From contig JASGMJ010000002.1 in the NCBI GenBank assembly GCA_030156535.1, forward strand, positions 179,319 through 243,318: a stretch of 64,000 bases of DNA, read 5' to 3'. This DNA is from Candidatus Sumerlaeota bacterium. GTDB taxonomy: Bacteria > Sumerlaeota > Sumerlaeia > SLMS01 > JAHLLQ01. The position numbers and the translations under genes were made by a program. Below the pieces are notes generated by a model. It made no database searches and was not told the DNA's origin. It worked only from the letters and a program-made list of their open reading frames with translations. Of this stretch, positions 35,996-44,347 are shown piece after piece; positions within the stretch are counted from its first letter, which is position 1, and every line of letters begins with the position of its first letter.

Positions 35996-37027
35996 CTAGA
36001 CATTCGACCGCAACGCCGTTGCCGGAACCATGGACGAGGCAACGCTTGCCGGATAGATGGCGCAGATAATCGTCAAGAATACTCCCGCCAGAACCGCAGC
36101 GAGAAGCCACAGCGCGAGAACCCCGAGATCGAGCGAACCCACGAGCAGCGCCGGGCCGTAGACAATGCAATAGAACGCCAGCGAGAAAAGCGCGCCGAGC
36201 AGCGCACCGGCCAGCGCGCCGCTCACGCCCACGATCAACGACTCGATCAGGAAGATGCGCCGGACGAGCCGTGACGTCGCGCCGAGGCACTTCATCGTTC
36301 CGATCTCGCGGAAACGCTCGGTCACGGACATCAGCATCGCGTTTGTGATGCCCATCAACGTGACGAGCAACGCGATGCCAAGAACCCACCCGACGCGGTA
36401 GCGCGCCGTCCTCTTCTCGGCCGCCTGCGCCGCGAGTTCCTGCTCGCTGAGTTCGGTGGAGAGCGGCAGGAAGTAGAGCGTGTCGTCCGGAGTTGTCTCC
36501 TCGCTGGTCAGGCGCGTCATTGCCACCGGGCGGCCGTAGTGCGCCTCTTGAAGCTGAGAGAGGAATGCAGCCGTCTCGGCGCGCGAGCCGATGACGACGC
36601 AGGCGTCCGCCTCGAGCAGGCCGGCCGCCTTCGGCACGCGTTCGCCCGGGAGCGGCTTGCTCTCCAACGCCGGTTGATCGGGGGCGGTGAGAAGGCGCTG
36701 CGTTTGCCGCGCGAGTTCGGCAAGCAGGCGCGTCTCCGCTTCCGTGGGCTCATCGCCAGCGAACAGCGCAAGGCTCTTCCCCTCCAGCGTTCCGAGTTCG
36801 GAAGTGAGGAAGTTGGTCATTCGGCGCACGTCGCCCCGAATCTGGTCCTCTTCGCGAACGCCGTCCTTCACGAGGTAGCCCGTTGCCGTTGCCGTCAGCA
36901 TCGCGATCCCAAGCAGCACGCCCGAGATCGTGACCAGCGAACGCCCCAGGCGAATACGCAGTCCCTGCACGACGATGGTCGCCGCAACGCGGAGGGGAAG
37001 GTCGATTTGTTCGGGCACTCGCGACAA
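35996..37027 (-). CDS. ABC permease, MacB/FtsX type
   Basis: The product is 343 residues. An N-terminal membrane helix (about 28-52, SLVTISGVLLGIAML) is followed by a periplasmic domain (about 55-205) and three C-terminal helices with the FtsX pattern MGITNAMLMSVTERFREIGTMKCLGA. The MacB core domain is small and divergent. It is adjacent to an ATPase (35203) and 12 bp from the OPT-like gene. Confidence 0.87.
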   Translation of the reverse strand: MSRVPEQIDLPLRVAATIVVQGLRIRLGRSLVTISGVLLGIAMLTATATGYLVKDGVREEDQIRGDVRRMTNFLTSELGTLEGKSLALFAGDEPTEAETRLLAELARQTQRLLTAPDQPALESKPLPGERVPKAAGLLEADACVVIGSRAETAAFLSQLQEAHYGRPVAMTRLTSEETTPDDTLYFLPLSTELSEQELAAQAAEKRTARYRVGWVLGIALLVTLMGITNAMLMSVTERFREIGTMKCLGATSRLVRRIFLIESLIVGVSGALAGALLGALFSLAFYCIVYGPALLVGSLDLGVLALWLLAAVLAGVFLTIICAIYPASVASSMVPATALRSNV

Positions 37028-37039
37028 CGGACTCTACTC

Positions 37040-39112
37040 CTAGAATGGTGCGGACGAAATGGCCGACTTGATGAGCATCATCGCCATTGTTACCATGCTG
37101 ATCAGGCCGATGCCCGTGAAGTAACCGGCGAGCAGGGCGGGCGTCAGAGTCAGGAACTTGTCCCGCCCGAATTTGCGTTGCAGATAGAATCTGCCGAGGA
37201 TTGCCCCGAAGAATTCCAGAATCATGAAGTGGGGGAGTTGGCCGAACCCCCGAATCAGCCCGTAGATGAACATCACCGGAAGTCCAAAGTAACTGAAGAT
37301 GCCATACAGACCAATCGTTCCAAGGAACCCAACGCCGATCTGATTGGGGTGGATGGCGCGCATGAACTCCGTGTCCTCGACGCTGCGGTCGAGCCCCTCG
37401 TTCTCCGCCGCAACGAACGTCGAGGAGAAGAGCAGCACCTGATTCTTCGCGGCGAGCTCCCAGTTGACCTGCGCGGCCGGGAAGACGGGAGACGGAATCG
37501 TTTCGGACTTCCAGATGAAGTTCCAGAAGAAGATCGACAGGATCAGCAGCACGGGCAGGGCAACGAGTTCGGTCTTCAGCAGCGACCGGAAGCTGACGCC
37601 CGTCAGTTCGTTCGTCCGGAACGCCTGCGCCATGTAGCCATAGTTGTCCAACGGCACCGGAGCCAGCCAGATGTCAACACCGCGTGCCCCCGACAGGATG
37701 AACGCCCCTTCCTTCACAAACGGAATATCGACGTTCTGGCCCGAAATGCCGAGCAGCCGTGCGTTCACGTACGAGATGAACGGGTTGTAAAGGAAAGCGA
37801 AGATGATCAGGAAGAACAGGATGCCCGGCGTGCGCGGCAGCAGCGCGTAGCACAGGGCTATCACCGACGCGGAGGAGAGCACGTACAAGCCGAGCGAGAG
37901 CTTGAGCGACCAGTCGCCGCGTCCGGCACGCGGAGGCTGCCAGACGGACTTGCGTTCCGCTCCGTTGGCCCGGGCGAGCCGGATCTCGCGCATCTTGCTG
38001 CGCAAATCGCGCAGCGTCGCGACCAGGCACACCACCGCAATGCCCAGTCCCGCGCCGATCCCAAAACTCAGCCAGAAGTCCACGCTGTTCGCGAACGTCG
38101 TGTTCACCGTGTCCATGCCCGGCTGCCAATGTGTGAGCACACCCGCATGGTGCAGAACGGGATTCATCAACAATGTCAGGACGATTGCCGCGAACGTGCC
38201 CATCACCGCCCAGAACGGAAGAACGAAACCGAGGAACACGATTCCGAGGTCGAGCGTCACGCCCGTCGGCGTTGCGGGCAGGACGCCCTGCGTCAACACC
38301 GTGGTATCGACGAACGGCTGTGGAACGAGGAAGAACGGCTCGGAGAGGAACAGGCTGGTAATCCCAGGAATGCCGATCTGAATGACGCCATAGAGAAGGC
38401 CGAAGATCGCGCCGAGCGAGAAAATCCGCCAGCGCGTTCCCTTGCGCGCCGTTCCGTCGCTGTTCTTCTCCTCCGCACTCTTCTTGTCATCTGCCTCGGC
38501 CAGCGCCATCGCGCCCTGTGCGGCCACCGGGGCCAGCGGGAACGGGAGGTTCTCAACGTCGGACGTCAGACGGAAGAAGAAGTACCCGAGTGTGTAGCGG
38601 TTGATGAGTCCCAGAAAGAGCAGGAACGCCGCAATCGCCAGCGGCACGATCCAGTCGTGGTGGAAGAACGTGCGATGGACAATGGCGTCGCTTTCCGCGG
38701 GCGGCACCCACCACGACGGAAAGGACCCCGCCATGCCGGCATCGCGCACGGCGTCGCTCCCGACAAGGTAGGCGCGGAAGACCAGATGCCCGAGAGGCCC
38801 GCCGGGAAAGAGCACGTTGGCCGCCATGATGACGCCGGCCGCGTGAAGCAACACCACAAGGTGCTGCTTCTTCAGGGGCTTCATCGCGCGCCGGGCGATC
38901 TCCATGAAGAGGATCACCGTGACCCACGAGGCCGCCGGTCCCAGGCTGCCGCCCGTCATCAGGCCCAGATAAATCGAGCCCGGCAGCATGATCAGGCCGC
39001 AGAAGAAAATCCCCGCCACCGTCGTCCAGCCAAAGCCGTCGTCAAACGTCTTTGGCGGCTCCAGGAGGGAGCGGTAGAGATTGACTTCCTTGTCTGTGCG
39101 TTCAGTGCCCAA
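37040..39112 (-). CDS. Large membrane protein, OPT-like transporter
   Basis: The product is 690 residues with about 12-14 hydrophobic segments. The N-terminal text GSIYLGLMTGGSLGPAASW resembles the first membrane hairpin of oligopeptide (OPT/YSL) transporters. A loop of about 20 charged residues (DDKKSAEEKNSDG) separates halves near residue 210. It lies 3 bp after the giant permease gene and 12 bp before the ABC permease. It may import glycan or peptide fragments; substrate is not shown. Confidence 0.65.
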   Translation of the reverse strand: MGTERTDKEVNLYRSLLEPPKTFDDGFGWTTVAGIFFCGLIMLPGSIYLGLMTGGSLGPAASWVTVILFMEIARRAMKPLKKQHLVVLLHAAGVIMAANVLFPGGPLGHLVFRAYLVGSDAVRDAGMAGSFPSWWVPPAESDAIVHRTFFHHDWIVPLAIAAFLLFLGLINRYTLGYFFFRLTSDVENLPFPLAPVAAQGAMALAEADDKKSAEEKNSDGTARKGTRWRIFSLGAIFGLLYGVIQIGIPGITSLFLSEPFFLVPQPFVDTTVLTQGVLPATPTGVTLDLGIVFLGFVLPFWAVMGTFAAIVLTLLMNPVLHHAGVLTHWQPGMDTVNTTFANSVDFWLSFGIGAGLGIAVVCLVATLRDLRSKMREIRLARANGAERKSVWQPPRAGRGDWSLKLSLGLYVLSSASVIALCYALLPRTPGILFFLIIFAFLYNPFISYVNARLLGISGQNVDIPFVKEGAFILSGARGVDIWLAPVPLDNYGYMAQAFRTNELTGVSFRSLLKTELVALPVLLILSIFFWNFIWKSETIPSPVFPAAQVNWELAAKNQVLLFSSTFVAAENEGLDRSVEDTEFMRAIHPNQIGVGFLGTIGLYGIFSYFGLPVMFIYGLIRGFGQLPHFMILEFFGAILGRFYLQRKFGRDKFLTLTPALLAGYFTGIGLISMVTMAMMLIKSAISSAPF

Positions 39113-39115
39113 GGC

Positions 39116-42100
39116 TCAGCTCTCGACGGCCGGAATTTGTTCAAAGCACTCGCGTGCTTCCTCGTACATCTGCTCGCGGTCCGCATCGGCGACGGCGCGC
39201 CAATGCAGAAACTGACGGCGCAGTTCCATGACGAAACGTTTGTTCAGACGCATCCAGGCGTCGCGGCTCCCCGTCAGGACGCAGAGTGCCACGCGGGCCT
39301 TGAAGTCGCCCGTTTCGGGATCGAACGGCATGCTGATCACCACGGTCTGGCTGACGCCCAGATCGTAGGGCTTGAGCCACGCCGTTGTCGTCATCGCGGG
39401 GAGAATCTCCGTCCCCTCCTCGAGAATCGTCGCGCGCGGCGGCAGGCAGTAGAAGCTGCCGCTTCCCCCCTCGCCGTGTTCCTCCAGAAAGCGATGGCAG
39501 AAGGCCAGCACCGCGAGACGGTCGCGGTAGTTGAACGTGAAGGGGAGATCGAAGAAGAGTTGGTCGTCCTGCGGCTCCGGCAGCGTCCATCCCGCTTCCT
39601 CCGCCGGACGCGCGATGCGCATGGCCGTGCGGGCCGGAAACCAGGTGGAGAGCAGGGCCGTCGCACTCACTGCGAGCGACGCGTAGATCGTCGTGATCGA
39701 CGTGAACGTCATCTTCATGCCGCCCGTCAGGTTCGTCGCGATCAGCAGCTTCCCGACTCCCTGACTCAGCAGGTACCCGAGGAGCGAGCCGACGACCGCG
39801 TAGACCAGTGCTTCCGCCATGAACATGAAGAACACGTAGCGTGGCGCGATGCCCACGGCATTGTAGACGCCGATCTCGCTTTGGCGCTCGTACACCGAAC
39901 CCTTCATTGTGTTGAGCACCGTCAGCGCCACGATCAGCAGCGGCACCAGCAGGTCCACCAGTCCGCTGATCGAGGACTTGCGGGTGCGCTGGCCGCGATA
40001 GGCGATCCCGTTCAGCCCGAAGTAGGCGGGCTTCTCGCTCTGTTCAAGAAACGAATCGATCTGCGCGCGCACGTGGCGGGTTTCACCCTCGGGCATGTAG
40101 AGCGCGATCGAGCAATTCGAGTCGGCCTTCTCGTTGGGAATCTCGATACCCAATTGCGTCAGCGGTGCGAGAAGCACTTTCTCCGCCGGGAGGCGCGGCG
40201 AGTTTTCGTCGGCGAGAACCTCACCGTCCTCCAGCGTGTGGATGCGCGACATGTTCTCGATGTCGTAAGGCAGGATGGTCTGATTGTCGAGATCGCGCGC
40301 GGCGGCCAGCGATTCCGGAGCGAACGTGCCGAGAATGCGGAACGTCCGGCCGTTGATCTGGGCCCTCACGTTGCCCGCCTCGATTTCCGCCGATGACATC
40401 CCCAGGGCATTTGCCACCGTTGACGGCAGAATCACGGCCGGCGGCACTCCCTCGACACCCCGAACGTCGTCTTCCGAAAACCACGGTGTGTTCGTCGTCA
40501 TCTCGATCTGCGACTGCAACGGATCCAGGTGATTCATCTGGATGATCGAGTTGAGGCGTTGCTTTCGCGTCTTCCCGCCGTTCGTGTAGACGATCTCGAC
40601 AACGGGGTTGTAGCCCTGCTTGTCGAGCCAGTTCTGCGTCCCGAGGCTCATCTTGCGGGGGCAGACGGTGAACTTGTCGCCGTACTTCGCCTGAATCGCG
40701 AAGACCTCGGCGCTGAGGAAGCGCTTGAAGAGTTCCTTCTTCAGCAGAATGCCCTGGTAGGGGGCCTTGCCGATGGCCTGCTGCTCGTTCACGATGCTCG
40801 TTTGAACCGACGTGAAGCTGATGACGGCGAATGTCATCAGGGTCAGCGTGCCGCACGTCAGAGCCGTCCTCAGCTTGCGGCGGTGCATGTTGTTCAGCCC
40901 CAGCATGAAGGCGGACGTGATCACGCCGAACCGGTTCACCTGCGCGGTCGAAACGTGGCCGCGGCGCTTGCTCAGCTCTTCGAGGTTCTCTTTGAACTTC
41001 TCCGAGAAAAGCAGCGTCATCGAACCGGCGATCAGGATGATCGCAAAACCCAGCAGGATCATCAGCGACGAACGGATCATCGAGAACGCCGGATGCAGCA
41101 GCCGGAGCAGAAGGAAGACGGCGAGGAAGATGACGAGTTGAGCGCCCAGCTGTTTGCGGATGTCCGTGAAGCCGAACACCATCTTCTCGAAGAAGAAGAC
41201 AAACGGCACCAGCAGCGCCAGGTAATAGAGGATGCCGATCACCGCCTCGGTCAGCGATGCGCGAAGCACCGGATGGTTCAGCATCGAATACGTCACGGAA
41301 TCGCGGGCATCCAGCACGGCCGTCTTCTTGGGGCGCGTGGGATCTTCGGCCTGCTCAAGGAACGAGAGCGCCTTGTCGTGGTAGTCCAGAACCTGTGCGT
41401 CGGCCATGTCGTGCTTTTGCTGAATTCGCAGGCGGTCCTCGTTCAGTGCCGCCATCGAGCGGGCAATTTGGAGGGAGACGTCGGACAGAACATTGGCGTC
41501 CGCGCCGCGGAATCCAGGCCCGGCGATCTCGCGCGAGCGGTCCTTCTGTTCAATCAACGGTTTCCAGTTCGCCGGCATGTTCAGCATGAAGCCGCGGATC
41601 AGCTTGGCGAGATCATTCTCGGGCGAACCGGACTCCAGCGCGATGTAGAACAATGCGTCGGGCTCGACGAAAGTCACGTTCATTCCGGCATCGGGCGAGA
41701 CGCGGATGCTGCAATGCTTTTCCAACTGGCTCAGGCCCTGGCTGTCGAAGAAACGAACGCCGGAGAAGTCGCTCATCTTTTGCGGGTTCGTCGTTTCCAG
41801 CAACGAGACGGGCGAGGCGCGGAACATCACCAGCGTCACGTCGTCCACCTTCGCGTCGAACCAGTTCAGGTTCACCGACTTGTAGAGCCGCTGGCCCGTC
41901 TCTCCCTCGTCCTTCATCCACGTGATCAGCCCATCGGGGCCATAGGACGCTGCCAGCGGGCTGTAGCCATTGGCCCAGATGTAGCGATTCACCCAGAAGT
42001 CCGACGGCGTGTTCAGAAGCTCGTAGCGGCCGTAGGGGTCCGTCATGATGAGCGGATGCTCGTAGTAGCCGGGGTAGGAGTACTCGCTGCCGTAGTACGG

Positions 42101-44347
42101 CCTGCCCGACAGCACCGCGCCACTCATCGGAAAGTTCGGCACCATGGACTGCCCGACGCCCGATGCCAGCACGCGGCCGCCAAAGTGCTTCTTCAGCCAG
42201 CCGAGTTGAATCGGCGAGAACCGGCCGTTCCCGTGCGCCACCGTCAGCAACAGTTCGCCATACAACGCGGTGCTGTACTGGAGCGACTCCACGTCGTGCA
42301 TGAAGGGCAGATCGACGGGATCGAAGTAATGGCGGTAGGATTCCGCGCGGCCAAAACTGAGGAACGTGTACATGTGATAGCCGAACAGCGTCCACTCCGT
42401 CGCCGAGAGGTTCGAAACGGGGCGCGTGTTGCGGTCGACATCGGTTGAATGCCAGCGCGAAAGCTCGGGGACGGTGAAGCGCGCGTGATCGCCGATGGCG
42501 GGATTCTCCTCGGCGAGGCGTTGGCGCGACGACGCCAGCAGGCTGGCCATCTCGCGCATGTTCGTTTTGATGCCCCAGTCGCCATCCCAGAAGCTGAGCT
42601 GCTCCTGCGCGCCGCCGTCCTCGGGAGCAGGCACCATCTTGTTGTCAAAGACGATGAGTTTGCGGTACGGAAGGAACGCCTTCAGCAGCGTGATGCTGTC
42701 GCTCAGGTGCGTGTTGCGGTTCGTGTGGTATTCCCTCAACTCCTCCAGCCGCGCCGTGGCCAGAGCCCGCAGGTCGTACTCCTTCAGGAAGCGCGCGCCG
42801 AACTCCTCGGAACGCAGCAGGTTCATCGGACTGTAGCCCGCCGCCGTGACGGCGCGGTCATAGCGCCTCTTGACCTGCTGGTAGTGGGCGAACTCCGGGG
42901 TCTCCAGATTGTCCTCGCCCGCGCGCAGGAACTCGATCTTCGCGGTCTGCAACTCTTCGTTCAGGTCGAAGACGATGCGATCGAGCACGAAAGCGACCTG
43001 CTCCAGAAAGAAGTCAGCCGTTTCCTCCGGCAGGGATTCCAGCGCGCCTTCTGTCTGTTCCGCGTCTGCCAGCACCCCGTCGTCTTCGAGCAGGCGCAGC
43101 GACTCGTTTGTGTGGTCGAGCGCGCGCCGGCTCTTCTCAAGGCGCGTCTCCCACGGGATCAGGCGCGCCACACTCAGATCCTCCACGCCTCCCTGGTCCG
43201 CGCCTTCCGAATCCTCGTCGATGCCGAGGAAGACCTTGGCGGGATCGGCCTGCGAGCGGACGATATTCTCGTCGAGAAGTTTGAGCAGGTTGTTGTCGCC
43301 GTCGCGCGCCATGAACTGCGCACCAAAAGAGACGAAGATCACATCGCGCACCAGCGTATCGCGATAGGGAGCAAGTCCCTCCACGAGCGCCAGTTGCGTG
43401 GCCACGGGAATGGCCTGGATGACTCCCGGTGCCTTGTCCGGCAGGATCGACGCGGCATCGTAGTTCGTCAGCACCACGAGCGCCTGGTCGTTGCTCTGTT
43501 CCGCGCTGCTGCTTCCCGCCCTCAGAATGCCGACAAGCGTCGTGTTCGGTGTTTCCTCGAAGCGCGTGCGCACGCGCAGGCGAATGCGCTGTCCGGCGTA
43601 GTCAAAGATGCCCGCGTCCGCCGCGAGACGCACGTAGTTTACCGGCACGCTCGTCACCATTGCGCCGGTTTCCGCCGCCACGTTGATCCAGCGTACCCGT
43701 TCCAGCCCTTCGGGGTGGGCCACGATCACGGCCTTCACGCCGAGCTGGGCGTAGCGGCTCCAGTCGTACCCGTATGTCTGCGGCGCCGCGCCTTCCGTCG
43801 CATCCACCAGCGCGATGCAATCCTCGAAGGAAGTGCGCGTTGCCAGCACCTCCTCCGTCATCAGCACAAGTTCGCCCGCGATGCCCTCGTCGGGCGTCGT
43901 CATCGGCTGCAAATGATTCGGCAGGAACGGGTAGATTTCGACGTCGTCGATTCGCTGTGTTGCGCCGTCCTCTTCCAGATAGAGCTCGCGGTACTCGGTC
44001 TTCGGCACCACGGTCCAGTTGGTCTGCTCGTAAACTTCGAGTCCGGCGGCTTCGTAGGCTTCCCTGATGTGTGCCTGCGTGCGATAGAATCCGGGCTGTC
44101 CCATCAGACGGGAACCGAAGCCGAGGATTTCGTCCTGATGGCTCTTCACGCGGGCGGGGGAGATCGCCTGCTGCAGCGGCGCGGAATCGTAGTGGTACGC
44201 CGGCGGCGGACTCGTCGTGGCTGCTTCCGGCCCGAACACGGCCAGAACAATGCGCAGGGCAGCGGCAAGCATCACAAGGAACGCGAGCACCGAGAGCACA
44301 TACAGTGCCCGGTGCCTTCTGCCTTCCCGCTGTGCGAGTCCCCGCAT
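39116..44347 (-). CDS. Giant FtsX-type permease fused to degenerate M28 peptidase
   Basis: The start at 44347 overlaps the DUF6785 gene stop (ATGA) and gives 1743 residues. After a membrane helix (about 14-38), residues 60-370 resemble an M28 peptidase with a PA-domain insert (about 155-270). The usual metal ligands are altered: the HxD site reads NYD (295-297) and the Glu-Glu site reads FGAQFM (341-346). A long extracytoplasmic region follows. Membrane helices with FtsX text (VLNTMKGSVYERQSEIGVYN) lie in the C-terminal third, then a soluble tail of about 170 residues. Likely a specialised ABC permease. Confidence 0.75.
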   Translation of the reverse strand: MRGLAQREGRRHRALYVLSVLAFLVMLAAALRIVLAVFGPEAATTSPPPAYHYDSAPLQQAISPARVKSHQDEILGFGSRLMGQPGFYRTQAHIREAYEAAGLEVYEQTNWTVVPKTEYRELYLEEDGATQRIDDVEIYPFLPNHLQPMTTPDEGIAGELVLMTEEVLATRTSFEDCIALVDATEGAAPQTYGYDWSRYAQLGVKAVIVAHPEGLERVRWINVAAETGAMVTSVPVNYVRLAADAGIFDYAGQRIRLRVRTRFEETPNTTLVGILRAGSSSAEQSNDQALVVLTNYDAASILPDKAPGVIQAIPVATQLALVEGLAPYRDTLVRDVIFVSFGAQFMARDGDNNLLKLLDENIVRSQADPAKVFLGIDEDSEGADQGGVEDLSVARLIPWETRLEKSRRALDHTNESLRLLEDDGVLADAEQTEGALESLPEETADFFLEQVAFVLDRIVFDLNEELQTAKIEFLRAGEDNLETPEFAHYQQVKRRYDRAVTAAGYSPMNLLRSEEFGARFLKEYDLRALATARLEELREYHTNRNTHLSDSITLLKAFLPYRKLIVFDNKMVPAPEDGGAQEQLSFWDGDWGIKTNMREMASLLASSRQRLAEENPAIGDHARFTVPELSRWHSTDVDRNTRPVSNLSATEWTLFGYHMYTFLSFGRAESYRHYFDPVDLPFMHDVESLQYSTALYGELLLTVAHGNGRFSPIQLGWLKKHFGGRVLASGVGQSMVPNFPMSGAVLSGRPYYGSEYSYPGYYEHPLIMTDPYGRYELLNTPSDFWVNRYIWANGYSPLAASYGPDGLITWMKDEGETGQRLYKSVNLNWFDAKVDDVTLVMFRASPVSLLETTNPQKMSDFSGVRFFDSQGLSQLEKHCSIRVSPDAGMNVTFVEPDALFYIALESGSPENDLAKLIRGFMLNMPANWKPLIEQKDRSREIAGPGFRGADANVLSDVSLQIARSMAALNEDRLRIQQKHDMADAQVLDYHDKALSFLEQAEDPTRPKKTAVLDARDSVTYSMLNHPVLRASLTEAVIGILYYLALLVPFVFFFEKMVFGFTDIRKQLGAQLVIFLAVFLLLRLLHPAFSMIRSSLMILLGFAIILIAGSMTLLFSEKFKENLEELSKRRGHVSTAQVNRFGVITSAFMLGLNNMHRRKLRTALTCGTLTLMTFAVISFTSVQTSIVNEQQAIGKAPYQGILLKKELFKRFLSAEVFAIQAKYGDKFTVCPRKMSLGTQNWLDKQGYNPVVEIVYTNGGKTRKQRLNSIIQMNHLDPLQSQIEMTTNTPWFSEDDVRGVEGVPPAVILPSTVANALGMSSAEIEAGNVRAQINGRTFRILGTFAPESLAAARDLDNQTILPYDIENMSRIHTLEDGEVLADENSPRLPAEKVLLAPLTQLGIEIPNEKADSNCSIALYMPEGETRHVRAQIDSFLEQSEKPAYFGLNGIAYRGQRTRKSSISGLVDLLVPLLIVALTVLNTMKGSVYERQSEIGVYNAVGIAPRYVFFMFMAEALVYAVVGSLLGYLLSQGVGKLLIATNLTGGMKMTFTSITTIYASLAVSATALLSTWFPARTAMRIARPAEEAGWTLPEPQDDQLFFDLPFTFNYRDRLAVLAFCHRFLEEHGEGGSGSFYCLPPRATILEEGTEILPAMTTTAWLKPYDLGVSQTVVISMPFDPETGDFKARVALCVLTGSRDAWMRLNKRFVMELRRQFLHWRAVADADREQMYEEARECFEQIPAVES

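Noticed and set aside
36539..40396. Very long plus-strand open frame (1285 codons) across the ABC/OPT/M28 region
   Set aside because: It runs antisense to four genes with clear family motifs, is full of Arg/His/Gln/Asp, and shows no domain; a by-product of high GC and codon bias.
35996..44347. Sugar ABC importer of the usual binding-protein type
   Set aside because: Permeases are FtsX/MacB-type and ATPases LolD-type; no solute-binding protein gene is present.
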